Source of the DNA: Kitasatospora sp. NBC_00458
GTDB lineage: Bacteria > Actinomycetota > Actinomycetes > Streptomycetales > Streptomycetaceae
Length of the DNA stretch: 64,000 nucleotides
Assembly: GCF_036013975.1 (NCBI RefSeq)
Contig: NZ_CP107904.1
Location: 5,419,001 to 5,483,000 of the forward strand
Direction of reading: 5' to 3'
The notes under the pieces are model-generated. The model was not told the origin of the DNA and searched no databases. It saw only the letters and a list, made by a program, of their open reading frames with translations. How positions within the stretch are numbered: position 1 is the stretch's first letter; every line of letters starts with the position of its first letter. The position numbers were made by a program, and so were the translations under genes. Shown piece after piece: positions 7,616 to 16,505 of the stretch.

Positions 7616-9163
7616 GTGTCCAAGCCCGAGCCCGACGACGTGCCGCGGCCCGCGGACCCGCGGGTTGAGCTGACCAAGCCGGTGTCCGGTCCGGCTGCGG
7701 GACCGGCCGCCGAACCCGAACCCGCCGAACCCGGGACCGTCCCCGCGCCCGCACCCGCAGCAGTGCCGGCACCCGCACCCGCGCTCGCCGTCGTGCCCGC
7801 ACCCGCCGCCGCACCCGAGCCCGCACCCGAGCCTGCACCCGAGCCCGGGCCGTCGGCCGGGTCGGCGGACGGGGAGGTCCCGGCCGACCCGTGGGCCGTC
7901 CCCGCCGCCGTCGCCGGCCAGGCCGGCCAGGCCGCCCCCGCCGACCCGTGGGCGGCTCCGGACGGCACCGCCCGTGCCGCCGCGCCGGGTGCCCCCGTGG
8001 CCCCCGCCGCGTCCGGTCCGGGTGTGCCGCCGTTCGCCGCCCCGCCGGCCTCCGGCTGGGCGGCCGTCCCGCCCGGTGCGCAGTCCGGGTTCCAGTCCGG
8101 CTTCGCCTACCCGCCGACCCCCACGGGGACGAACGGGTTCGCCGTCGCGGCCCTGGTCACCAGCGTGTTCTGCCTCTGGCCGCTCGCCCTCGTCCTCGCG
8201 ATCGTCGCGCTGGTCCAGATCCCGAGGCGGAACCAGCGCGGCCGGGGCCTGGCGGTCACCGGCCTGGTCCTCGGCGTGTTCGGGGTGATCGTCACCCTGG
8301 TCGCGTTCATGGGGGTCTTCGTGACCGGCATCCAGGCCGAGCAGGAGAGCCGCATGCCGCCGCGGCCGGCCGGCGCGGTCTCCTGGGACAGCCTGCGGAC
8401 CGGTGACTGCTTCAACCAGGTGGGCGGCGGCCCGGAGCCGGACGACACGGTGGGCCTCGTCTTCTGGGTGTCCAAGGTGCCCTGCGCGGCGCCGCACCAC
8501 GCGGAGGTGGTCGGCATCGTCCCGATGCCCGGCGCCGGGAGCCCCGAGTACCCGGGCGACATCACCGTGCGCGACCGTGCCGTCGAGCTCTGCGAGCCGG
8601 TCCGCGACGCGTACGCCCTCGACTTCTGGGCGGTGCCCGAGGGGATGCTCGCGACCCAGTTCTACCCGGGCCGGGAGAACTGGTCGGCGGGTGACCGCGA
8701 CATCGTCTGCCTCTTCGAGGACACCGCGGCCGAGCACCTGGGGACCGTCCGGACCGACCGGGGCAGCCTGAACTCCGGCCAGATCACCTACCTGGAGGCC
8801 GTCCGCGCCTACGAGCGGGTGTACGCGAAGCGGCCGGAGGCGGACGTCTCCGTCCAGCCCGCCGCGTTCCGTTCCTGGGCCCGGCAGATGGCCGCGGCGT
8901 CCCGCAAGGAGGCCGCGGACGTCGTCAGCCCCACCGCGGTCTGGCCGGCGGCGGTCAAGCCGATGCTGGCCGATCTGGCCGCCGACCAGCTGGAGGCCGC
9001 CAACGCCTGGGACGCGGCCGCCCGGTCCGTCGACGACGCCACCCTGCAGCGCGAGGTGCGGCGGGCCGAGGCGCTGATCGCGAAGAGCGACAAGGGGGCG
9101 ACGGCGGTCCGGCGCGAGCTGGGGCTGCAGACGGGTGAGCACATCGCCAAGCTCCAGGTCTGA
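7616..9163 (+). CDS. DUF4190 membrane protein with extracytoplasmic septum-formation-type domain
   Basis: A 515-residue protein in three parts. Residues 1-165 are low-complexity Pro/Ala/Glu, probably disordered and cytoplasmic. Two membrane helices follow (about 175-200 and 210-240), matching DUF4190, with NQRGRGLAVTGLVLG between them. The last ~270 residues lie outside the membrane and contain LRTGDCFN and VPCAAPHHAEVVG, which resemble the septum formation family domain. Cysteines in this part (DCF, PCA, ELCEP, IVCLF) may form disulfides. GTG at 7616 follows CGGGGGAG. It may act in envelope or septum biology, but this is inference. Confidence 0.8.
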   Translation: MSKPEPDDVPRPADPRVELTKPVSGPAAGPAAEPEPAEPGTVPAPAPAAVPAPAPALAVVPAPAAAPEPAPEPAPEPGPSAGSADGEVPADPWAVPAAVAGQAGQAAPADPWAAPDGTARAAAPGAPVAPAASGPGVPPFAAPPASGWAAVPPGAQSGFQSGFAYPPTPTGTNGFAVAALVTSVFCLWPLALVLAIVALVQIPRRNQRGRGLAVTGLVLGVFGVIVTLVAFMGVFVTGIQAEQESRMPPRPAGAVSWDSLRTGDCFNQVGGGPEPDDTVGLVFWVSKVPCAAPHHAEVVGIVPMPGAGSPEYPGDITVRDRAVELCEPVRDAYALDFWAVPEGMLATQFYPGRENWSAGDRDIVCLFEDTAAEHLGTVRTDRGSLNSGQITYLEAVRAYERVYAKRPEADVSVQPAAFRSWARQMAAASRKEAADVVSPTAVWPAAVKPMLADLAADQLEAANAWDAAARSVDDATLQREVRRAEALIAKSDKGATAVRRELGLQTGEHIAKLQV

Positions 9164-9621
9164 GGCGCCGGGGCCCGGCGGACCGGGGCCCGGCGGGGGC
9201 ACCGGCCCGGCCGCCGCCGACCGGTCCGCCGGGCGCTCCCGGCCCGCGCGCGTCCGGTCCGGTCGCGCGCGCTGCTCGGAGGGGCGGCGGCTACCCGGTG
9301 GTAACTTCCTTACCGGCCGTTAACCGCGCCCGTACGTGCCGGTAGCGAACCGGGCGTAGCGTCCCGAGCGGGCCCGGCCCCGACCCGACCCCCACGCGGG
9401 CCGGGGTCGGGCCCCGCGGCCCCGCCGGAGCCCGGCCGGACGGGCTCGGGTGTGTCGGCGACGTCCCGCCGGGCCGCGACGCCGGGCATCCCGCTCGGAC
9501 GCACGCCCGAATCGCCCGAGTACGTCCAGCACGAGGACGATCCGGGCGCACGCCCAGCCGGGCGCCCGACGCCCCTGCCCGGTCCGACGCGGCTTCGCGG
9601 ACACGCCCTACGCTGGCCGCC
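9164..9621. other. Gene-free gap of 458 bp
   Basis: No ORF with credible composition on either strand. The left part holds GC-only direct repeats (ccggggcccggcgg twice) and a small hairpin (gcgcgcg 9246-9252 with cgcgcgc 9264-9270) that may end transcription of the preceding gene. A less GC-rich patch around 9299-9325 (gtaacttccttaccgg) could hold regulatory DNA, but no clear promoter is seen. Confidence 0.5.
9609..9614 (+). promoter_or_regulatory. -10-like box (TACGCT) of the SPOR-like gene
   Basis: TACGCT lies 7 nt before the ATG at 9622, with no ribosome-binding site between. This fits a leaderless transcript. Confidence 0.4.
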
Positions 9622-9804
9622 ATGGACACCTTTCGGGTGATGCGGCAGGACGACCACGGCAACCGCTTCCTGGTCGTCGGGGGCGTCGGACGGGAGGCGG
9701 CCGAACGGCTGGCCGCCGAGTTCGAGGCGCGCGGCCACAAGCAGCTGTACTGGGTCGAGGCCGAGCCCGCCGGGGCTTCGCGGACGCGGGGACCGGCCGA
9801 GTAG
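9622..9804 (+). CDS. SPOR-like miniprotein
   Basis: A 60-residue protein. The core (MRQDDHGNRFLVVGG, then ERLAAEFEARGHKQLYWVE) matches a small family common in Streptomyces annotated as SPOR domain proteins. SPOR domains bind denuded peptidoglycan, but this one has no signal peptide or membrane helix, so a cytoplasmic role is likelier and the domain name may only reflect fold similarity. The ATG is preceded by a TACGCT box at leaderless distance. It lies 36 bp upstream of the Nudix gene. Confidence 0.75.
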   Translation: MDTFRVMRQDDHGNRFLVVGGVGREAAERLAAEFEARGHKQLYWVEAEPAGASRTRGPAE

Positions 9805-9826
9805 CCCGACCGGCCCGGCGGGAGGC

Positions 9827-9832
9827 TAGGGT
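9827..9832 (+). promoter_or_regulatory. -10-like box (TAGGGT) of the Nudix gene
   Basis: TAGGGT followed by 8 nt and ATG. This suggests that the Nudix gene has its own leaderless promoter in addition to read-through from the SPOR-like gene. Confidence 0.45.
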
Positions 9833-9840
9833 CGTCGGCC

Positions 9841-10272
9841 ATGGACAACGCCATCGACCAGCAGGCCGCGGGTGGCGCGGCGGGGAACCGGATCGTCGTC
9901 GGCGGCGCGCTGATCCACCGGGGCCGGGTGCTCGCCGCCCGCCGGAGCGCGCCCGCCGAGGTGGCCGGCCGCTGGGAGTTCCCCGGCGGCAAGGCCGAGC
10001 CCGGCGAGACCGAGACCCAGGCGCTGGAGCGCGAGCTGATGGAGGAGCTGGGCGTACGGGCCCGGGCGCTCACCCGGCTGCCCGGCTCGTGGCTGGTCCG
10101 GCCGGGGCTGGAGCTGCGGCTCTGGGCCGCCGAACTGCTCTCCGGGGACCCGCGCCCGCTGGAGGACCACGACGAGCTCCGCTGGCTCGGGCCCGCCGAG
10201 CTGTCCGACGTCGACTGGATCGACCACGACCGCGCCGTGCTCCCGGACGTCGCCCGCCTCCTGGCACCCTGA
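9841..10272 (+). CDS. Nudix hydrolase, MutT/8-oxo-dGTP diphosphatase type
   Basis: A 143-residue Nudix hydrolase. The Nudix box is complete: GGKAEPGETETQALERELMEELGV fits GX5EX7REUXEEXGU, with the REL..EE glutamates that bind Mg2+. The beta-rich N-terminus (IVVGGALIHRGRVLAARR) and WEFPGGK are typical of MutT, which removes oxidised dGTP from the nucleotide pool; other NTP substrates are possible. The protein is short with no extra domain. Confidence 0.9.
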   Translation: MDNAIDQQAAGGAAGNRIVVGGALIHRGRVLAARRSAPAEVAGRWEFPGGKAEPGETETQALERELMEELGVRARALTRLPGSWLVRPGLELRLWAAELLSGDPRPLEDHDELRWLGPAELSDVDWIDHDRAVLPDVARLLAP

Positions 10273-10578
10273 CCCGCCGCCCGCCCCGGCCTCCGCGCTC
10301 CCCGCCGTCCCGAACCGTCCCGGAGCGCCCCCGACGGCTCCCCGGCCGCCCCCGGGCCCTGCCGGCGCGCCGTCCCGCCCGCGGGCGGATCCGGCCCGGC
10401 CGGGGCGGCCCGCCCGCGCGACGCGTGCGGCGGCGGGTCGGCAATCGAAAAAGACGACGCGCCGTCCGGGATAGCCTTGGTTCTGCTGGGTATGTCACTT
10501 TTCGGCACTATTCGTCACCATCGGTGAGCCGCCCCCAGCCGGCGACGCCGATCCCGACCAGAGCCGGAGGCCCCGTCG
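10273..10578. other. Gene-free leader of the first sensor-phosphatase gene
   Basis: 306 bp without a supported ORF. The first half is very GC-rich. The second half (about 10440-10530) is less so and includes caatcgaaaaagacgac and ggatagccttgg, the likely promoter zone for the gene at 10579. A GGAGG ribosome site lies just before that start. Confidence 0.5.
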
Positions 10579-13416
10579 GTGTCGAATACCGATCACGGTG
10601 GCGGGGGAGCGCGACGGGCGGGCGCCGGGGGGAGCGCCGCCGCCCGGGCCCGGCTGCGCCGCGGCGCGAGCCGCGCCGCCGACCGCGGTGAGGACCGCGC
10701 CGCCCAGCCCCCGGCCGGCCGCCGGCGCGGCGAGGGCGCCGGACCCGGGGGCCCGGCGCAGGCCCAGCCCGCGCCCTCCCTGGTGGTGCCCGACGCGGCG
10801 CCGTCGAGCAACGTCCGCAGCCGCCCCGGCCGGCCGTTCCCCGGCGGACCGCGGAGCACCCCGGCCGGCACCCCGGCCGCCCCCCGCGGGACCGGCCCCC
10901 GGCCGGAGCCCGGAGCGCGCCCCGGCCCCGGCGGCGCCGGCCAGCCCGAGGGCACCCTCTTCGACGTGGTGAAGGTGGCCATCGCGATCCTGGACACCGC
11001 GGGCCGCGTGGTGCTGTGGAGCCCGGCCGCCGAGGAACTGCTCGGCTGGCCGAACGAACTGCTGGTCGGCCGCCGGATCGACGAGCTGATCCCGGACGCC
11101 GAGCAGGTGGTCCGGATCCGCGCCGCGATCCAGGACACCCTGCGCAACGGCCGCTGGTCCGGCCTGGCCGAGCTGCGCGACCGGGAGGGCGAGCCGGTGC
11201 TCGTCGACGCCCGGATCTCGCTGCTCGTCGACGGCGACGGGACCCCGTTCCTGCAGGTCAACCTGGCCGAGGCAGCCACCGTCCGGGCGGTGGAGCGCGA
11301 CCTCGCCGTCCGGGACGCGCTGTTCGAGCAGTCCCCGCTGGGCATCGCGATCCTCGACACCGACCTGCGCTACACCGCGGTCAACCAGACCCTCGCCGAG
11401 ATGAACGGCGTCGTGCCGGAGGACCACGTCGGCCGCACCACCGGTGAGACCCTGCCGGAGCGGGCGGCCGACGAGATCACCGCGATCCAGCGCCAGGTGC
11501 TGGCCACCGGCGAGCCGGTCATCGACGTCACCCTCGCCTCGCCGATCACCGCCCGCTCCGGCTACCGCTCGATCTCCTACAGCCGGATGACCGACCGCGC
11601 CGGCCGGGTGCTCGGCATCTCCGGCACCGTCATGGACGTCACCGAGCGCTACCGGGCGGTGGCCAAGGTCGAGCACGCCCGGCGCCGGCTCTCGCTGCTC
11701 AACGAGTTCGGCTCCCGGGTGGGCGACCTGCTGGACGCCTCGCGGATCGCCCAGGAACTGGCCGGCGCCGTGGTCCCCCGGCTGACCGACCACGCCGCGG
11801 TGATCCTGCTGCAGGCCGTCGCGCACGGTGACGACCTGCCCCGGCACGGACACGACCGGCGCACCTCGCTGCTCCAGCTGGGCACCGCCTCCGTCCAGGA
11901 CGGCCCCGAGGTGGAGGTGATGCTCCGCCGCGGCGCCCGGATCACCTTCGCCGAGGACTCCGCCTGCGGCCGGGTGCTGCGCACCGGCGTGCCCGAGCTG
12001 CTCTCCGGCGCCGACCAGCTGAGCGACGTCACCTACCCGGGCGACCCGAAGATGCAGGCGGCGCACGACCTGGGCGTGCACTCGATGCTGGTGGTGCCGC
12101 TGCGCGCCCGGGGCATCGTGATCGGCCTGCTGCTGGTCAGCCGGGCCGGCTACCGGGAGGGCTTCGACCGCGACGACCTGGCGTTCACCGTCGAGCTCGC
12201 CGACCGGGCCGGGTCCTCGCTGGACAACGCCCGGCTGTACGCCCGCGAGCGCACCGCCGCGCTGACCCTGCAGCGCACCCTGCTCCCGCAGCAGGTCCCG
12301 CAGCCGACCGGCGTCGAGGTCGCCTACCGGTACGTGCCGGGCAGCAGCGGCACCGAGGTCGGCGGCGACTGGTTCGACGTCATCCCGCTGCCCGGCGACC
12401 GCACCGCGCTGGTGGTCGGCGACGTGATGGGCCACGGGCTGCGGGCGGCCGCGACGATGGGGCGGCTGCGCACCGCCGTCCGCGTGCTGGCCGCCCTGGA
12501 CCTCCCGCCGGACGTGCTGCTGAGGCACGTCCACGAGCTGGCCGACGACCTCGCCCAGGGGCCGGACGAGGCGCTGCTCGCCACCTGCGTGTACGCGGTG
12601 TTCGACCCGGCGACCGCCACCCTGACCGTCGCCAAGGCCGGTCACATCCCGCCCGTGCTGATCGTGCCGCGAGAGGGGGCCGACGAACCGACCCGGACCG
12701 GCGGCCCGCTGCTCGGCGGGGCCGGACGGATCCTGGAGCTGCCGTCCGGGGCCCCGCTCGGGGTCGGCGGCGTCCCGTTCGAGGCGGTCGAGCTGAAGAT
12801 CCCGGAGGGGAGCCTGCTGGCACTCTGCACCGACGGCCTGGTGGAGTCCCGGGACAAGGACCTGGACGTGGGTCTGGGTCGCCTGCTCACCGTGCTGGAG
12901 GCGCCGTACGCGTCGATCCAGGCCGCCTGCGAGGCGGTGCTGGACACCATGGAGCAGGGCCGCGAGCCGGACGACGTCGCGCTGCTGCTGGCCCGGCTGG
13001 GCCACGGGCAGGCCGGTACCCCGACGGCCGGCTGGACGCTGCCCGCCGAGCCGACCGCCGTCTCCCGGGCCCGTCGGCTGGTGCGCGCGACGCTGGTCGA
13101 GTGGGGGGTCGAGGAGCTCACCGACACCGCCGAGCTGCTGGTCAGCGAGCTGGTCACGAACGCCGTCCGGTACGCGAGCGCACCGATCGGGGTGCGGCTG
13201 ACGCTCGGCGAGACGCTGCTGGTGGAGATCTCCGACCCGCTTCCCGACCCGCCGCGGGAGCGGCACGCGGCCGAGGCGGACGAGGGCGGCCGGGGGCTGG
13301 AGCTGGTCCGCCGGCTGGCGCTGCGCTGGGGGGCCCGGGCCGAGGGCATGGGCAAGGTCGTCTGGTTCGAGCAGGCGCTGCCGGGTAGTGAGCCCCACGA
13401 GTCGGAAGCCGAGTAG
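10579..13416 (+). CDS. PAS-PAS-GAF-SpoIIE phosphatase-HATPase sensor regulator (copy 1)
   Basis: A 945-residue cytoplasmic multi-domain regulator. Order: disordered Ala/Pro/Gly/Arg-rich N-terminus (1-125), PAS (about 127-235), PAS (about 238-360), GAF (about 369-554), PP2C-type SpoIIE phosphatase (about 558-809), RsbW-like ATPase (about 818-945). The phosphatase metal motifs are intact: GGDWFDV, VVGDVMGHGL, CTDGLVESR and EPDDVALL. The ATPase has ELLVSELVTNA (N-box), a DP-type G1 and DEGGRGLELV (G2). Such proteins act in partner switching on anti-sigma-factor antagonists. GTG start with GGAGG upstream. A close paralogue lies immediately downstream. Confidence 0.93.
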   Translation: MSNTDHGGGGARRAGAGGSAAARARLRRGASRAADRGEDRAAQPPAGRRRGEGAGPGGPAQAQPAPSLVVPDAAPSSNVRSRPGRPFPGGPRSTPAGTPAAPRGTGPRPEPGARPGPGGAGQPEGTLFDVVKVAIAILDTAGRVVLWSPAAEELLGWPNELLVGRRIDELIPDAEQVVRIRAAIQDTLRNGRWSGLAELRDREGEPVLVDARISLLVDGDGTPFLQVNLAEAATVRAVERDLAVRDALFEQSPLGIAILDTDLRYTAVNQTLAEMNGVVPEDHVGRTTGETLPERAADEITAIQRQVLATGEPVIDVTLASPITARSGYRSISYSRMTDRAGRVLGISGTVMDVTERYRAVAKVEHARRRLSLLNEFGSRVGDLLDASRIAQELAGAVVPRLTDHAAVILLQAVAHGDDLPRHGHDRRTSLLQLGTASVQDGPEVEVMLRRGARITFAEDSACGRVLRTGVPELLSGADQLSDVTYPGDPKMQAAHDLGVHSMLVVPLRARGIVIGLLLVSRAGYREGFDRDDLAFTVELADRAGSSLDNARLYARERTAALTLQRTLLPQQVPQPTGVEVAYRYVPGSSGTEVGGDWFDVIPLPGDRTALVVGDVMGHGLRAAATMGRLRTAVRVLAALDLPPDVLLRHVHELADDLAQGPDEALLATCVYAVFDPATATLTVAKAGHIPPVLIVPREGADEPTRTGGPLLGGAGRILELPSGAPLGVGGVPFEAVELKIPEGSLLALCTDGLVESRDKDLDVGLGRLLTVLEAPYASIQAACEAVLDTMEQGREPDDVALLLARLGHGQAGTPTAGWTLPAEPTAVSRARRLVRATLVEWGVEELTDTAELLVSELVTNAVRYASAPIGVRLTLGETLLVEISDPLPDPPRERHAAEADEGGRGLELVRRLALRWGARAEGMGKVVWFEQALPGSEPHESEAE

Positions 13417-13660
13417 GGCCCCGGCGGACGGGCGAGCGGACCGCGAGGAGAACGTTGCTGCATATGCCGGGAGGCGGCCGGGGGGAGCGCGCGCTCCGGC
13501 AGGGGGCGCGAGCGTGGCATTGTGGTTGCGCGGGCGGTAGGACAAAAACCTTCGCCCGATCTGATGTTGTGATGTTGAGGGCGTGTGAACGTACCCCTCG
13601 ATGATGAATACTCGGTCTTCTCGACATCCGGACGGTCGCGGGTTTGGAGGGGTCGGTCCG

Positions 13661-16285
13661 TTGAACAGCACCCCGGCGCGTAACGCGCCGAGCAGCAGCG
13701 GTCATGCCGCTGTACCCGGGCAGGCCGGTGCGCAACACGTGCCCGGCCCCGCCGCACCCCTCGCGGCCGCACGGGCGGCGGCCCCGGCCGCCGGCCGTGC
13801 CGCCCGTCCGGTGGCGGAGGAGCACCGCTGGGGCGCCGGGGACCCGGGCTCGATCTACGACTACATCCGGGTCGCGACCTTCGCGATCGGCCCCGACGGC
13901 CGGATCAGCCAGTGGAGCGAGCGCGCCGCCGAGTTCTTCGGCATCCCCGCCGCCGAGGCGGTCGGCGCCGACCCGGTCACCACCTTCGTCCCGCGCGAGC
14001 TCTGGCAGCGCGGCCGGGCCCGGCTGGAACGCACGCTGGCCGGCGAGGAGTGGGTCGGCACCACCCCGTACCGCGACGCCCACGGCGGCGAGGGGCTCGC
14101 CGAGCTGTACCTGATGCCGGACAGCGCGCTGCCCACCGCCGGTGCCACCTGCCTCGCGGTCGACCTCGGCAGGCTCCGCCGGATCGAGACCGACCTCGCC
14201 GCCTCCGAGGCGGTCTTCGGGCAGACCCCGACCGGGTTCATCCTCTTCGACGACCGGCTCCGGCTCCAGCGCGTCAACGACGCCTTCGCCTCCGGGATGG
14301 GCCTCGCGCCCACCGACCTGGAGGGCCTCACCCCGCACGACCTCTTCCCCGGCTCCGAGGCCGACCGGCTCACGGCCGCCCTGCGCAAGGTCCTCGCCAG
14401 CGGCGAGCCCGTCTTCGACCTGCGCTTCCACTCCACCGTGCCGACCCGTGAGGGCAACCGGCTCTGGGCCGTCTCGCTCTACCGGCTCAACGGCGCGGCG
14501 GGCCAGCCGACCGGCGTCGCCGGGCAGGTCTCCGACGTCACCAGCCGGCACGTCGCCGAGCGCGAGGCCGACGGCGTCCGCCGCAACCTCGCCCTGCTCA
14601 ACGAGGCCAGCGCCCACATCGGCTCCACCCTCGACCTGGAGACCACCGCCAAGGAACTGCTCGACGTCGTCGTCCCGCCGTTCTGCGACCTCGCCACCGT
14701 CGACCTGTACACCGCGCTGCTCTCCGGCGAGACCGTCCCGAGCGCCGGCCGCTACGGCGACGGCGTGCTCACCGACGGCAGCGGCGAGCTGCGCCGGGTC
14801 GCCGTCTCCAGCGTGGTCGGCGGCGCCTCCTCGGTGCTCGGCTCGGTCACCGGCCTGCCGATCGCCGAAGCCGGCGGCACCCTCTGCTACCCGCGCCGGT
14901 CCCCGCACGCCCGGGCCCTGCGCACCGGCCGCAGCGTCGTCCCCGAGCCCGGGCCCGACCCGCTGCTGCGCTCCACCCTGATCGTCCCGCTGGTCGCCCG
15001 CGACCAGGTGCTGGGCCTGGTGCAGCTCTCCCGCGCGATCGGCAGCGAGCCGTTCGACGCCCGCGACGTCGCCATCGCCGAGGAACTCGTCGCCCGCGCC
15101 GCGGTCTGCATCGACAACGCCCGGCTCTACCGCCGCGAGCACGAGCGCGCGCTGATCCTCCAGCGCAGCCTGCTGCCCCCCGGCAACCCGGCCGCCAGCG
15201 GCCTGGAGATCGCCTGCCGCTACCTGCCCAGCAACAACAACACCGAGGTCGGCGGCGACTGGTTCGACGTCATCCCGCTGCCCGGCAACCGCACCGCCCT
15301 GGTCATCGGCGACGTGATGGGGCGCGGCCTGCGGGCCGCCGTGGCGATGGGCCAGCTGCGCACCGCCGTCCGCACCCTGGCCATGCTCGACCTCGACCCC
15401 GCCGAGGTGCTCACCGCGCTCGACGAGATCGCCCGCGGCCTCGGCGACGACACCGCGCCGGCCGCCGTGCCCGCCCCGTACGGGCGGCTCACCTCGACCG
15501 CCGACGAGGAGGCCCGCGAGGTCTACCTGGCCACCTGCGTGTACGCGGTGTACGACGCCGTCACCCGGCGCTGCACCTTCGCCAACGCCGGCCACCTGCC
15601 GCCCGTCCTGCTCGGCCCGGGCGAGCCGGCCCGGATGCTGGACGTCCCGCCCGGGCTGCCGCTCGGCGTCGGCGGCGAGCCCTTCGAGGAGGTCGAGCTG
15701 ACCCTCCCGGACGGCGCCGTGCTCGGCCTCTACACCGACGGCCTGGTGGAGAGCCGCAAGCACCAGCTCGACGAGGGGCTGCGCGCCTTCCGGGTCGCGC
15801 TCTCCGCCGAGGGCAAGGGCCTGGAGGACCTCTGCGACCACGTCCTCGGCGAACTCAACCCGCACCACGGCGAGGACGACATCGCCCTGCTGATGGCCAA
15901 GGTGCACGCCTTCCCCGAGGACGCCGTCGGCAACTGGTTCCTGCCGCCCGAGCCGACCTCCGTCGCCAAGGCCCGCGAACTCGCCTGCAGCTGGCTGCTG
16001 GCCCGCGGCCTCGACGAGCTGGTCGACACCACCGAGCTGCTGGTCAGCGAGCTGGTCACCAACGCGCTGCGGCACGGCCGGGGCGAGATCCGGCTCCGCC
16101 TGCTGCGCGACCGGACCATGGTCTGCGAGGTCTGGGACGACGGCTACGCCCAGCCCCGGCAGCGGCGCGCCCAGGAGACGGACGAGGGCGGGCGCGGGCT
16201 CCAGCTGGTCAGCCTGCTCGCCGAGCGCTGGGGCAGCCGGCGGACGCCCAAGGGCAAGATCGTCTGGTTCGAGCTGGGACTGTAG
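13661..16285 (+). CDS. PAS-PAS-GAF-SpoIIE phosphatase-HATPase sensor regulator (copy 2)
   Basis: An 874-residue paralogue of the preceding gene with the same order: disordered start (1-60), PAS (about 65-180), PAS (about 180-297), GAF (about 310-490), SpoIIE phosphatase (about 493-753), RsbW-like ATPase (about 763-874). Phosphatase motifs GGDWFDV, VIGDVMGRGL, YTDGLVESR and EDDIALL and ATPase motifs ELLVSELVTNAL and DEGGRGLQLV are intact. The phosphatase core is near-identical to copy 1 even in DNA. TTG at 13661 is chosen because TTGGAGGGG sits about 10 nt before it; the ATG at 13601 lacks a ribosome site but adds only 20 residues. Confidence 0.9.
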   Translation: MNSTPARNAPSSSGHAAVPGQAGAQHVPGPAAPLAAARAAAPAAGRAARPVAEEHRWGAGDPGSIYDYIRVATFAIGPDGRISQWSERAAEFFGIPAAEAVGADPVTTFVPRELWQRGRARLERTLAGEEWVGTTPYRDAHGGEGLAELYLMPDSALPTAGATCLAVDLGRLRRIETDLAASEAVFGQTPTGFILFDDRLRLQRVNDAFASGMGLAPTDLEGLTPHDLFPGSEADRLTAALRKVLASGEPVFDLRFHSTVPTREGNRLWAVSLYRLNGAAGQPTGVAGQVSDVTSRHVAEREADGVRRNLALLNEASAHIGSTLDLETTAKELLDVVVPPFCDLATVDLYTALLSGETVPSAGRYGDGVLTDGSGELRRVAVSSVVGGASSVLGSVTGLPIAEAGGTLCYPRRSPHARALRTGRSVVPEPGPDPLLRSTLIVPLVARDQVLGLVQLSRAIGSEPFDARDVAIAEELVARAAVCIDNARLYRREHERALILQRSLLPPGNPAASGLEIACRYLPSNNNTEVGGDWFDVIPLPGNRTALVIGDVMGRGLRAAVAMGQLRTAVRTLAMLDLDPAEVLTALDEIARGLGDDTAPAAVPAPYGRLTSTADEEAREVYLATCVYAVYDAVTRRCTFANAGHLPPVLLGPGEPARMLDVPPGLPLGVGGEPFEEVELTLPDGAVLGLYTDGLVESRKHQLDEGLRAFRVALSAEGKGLEDLCDHVLGELNPHHGEDDIALLMAKVHAFPEDAVGNWFLPPEPTSVAKARELACSWLLARGLDELVDTTELLVSELVTNALRHGRGEIRLRLLRDRTMVCEVWDDGYAQPRQRRAQETDEGGRGLQLVSLLAERWGSRRTPKGKIVWFELGL

Positions 16286-16329
16286 GCGCCCCGGGCCCCG
16301 AACCGGACCTGATCCGGGTCTGCAGCTGG

Positions 16330-16400
16330 CCCTGAACCGGCCCTGAACCGGCCTTGATCCGGGCGCCGGGCCGGCCCCGACCGGCCCCGACCGGCCCCGA
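16330..16400. repeat. Short tandem repeats before the orphan binding-protein gene
   Basis: Two 11-bp copies of ccctgaaccgg (16330-16351) plus a variant copy, followed by three exact copies of ccggccccga (16371-16400). They fill much of the gap between the sensor gene and the binding-protein gene. Confidence 0.75.
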
Positions 16401-16505
16401 CCCGCACCCGGCGGACGGGCCCGGACGGCGGCGGCTCGGCCGACCGGGTGCAGTCCCCCGGCGGCCGCCGTGTCGCCGCGGCCCGGCCCGGACCGGCGGC
16501 GTTCC

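Noticed and set aside
7690..7860. Repeated cccgcacccgc-type sequence as a possible repeat array
   Set aside because: It is the coding sequence of a Pro/Ala/Glu-rich tail. There are no regular spacers, so it is not a CRISPR array.
10495..13671. 1058-residue minus-strand ORF
   Set aside because: Antisense shadow of the first sensor-phosphatase gene, which has all catalytic motifs.
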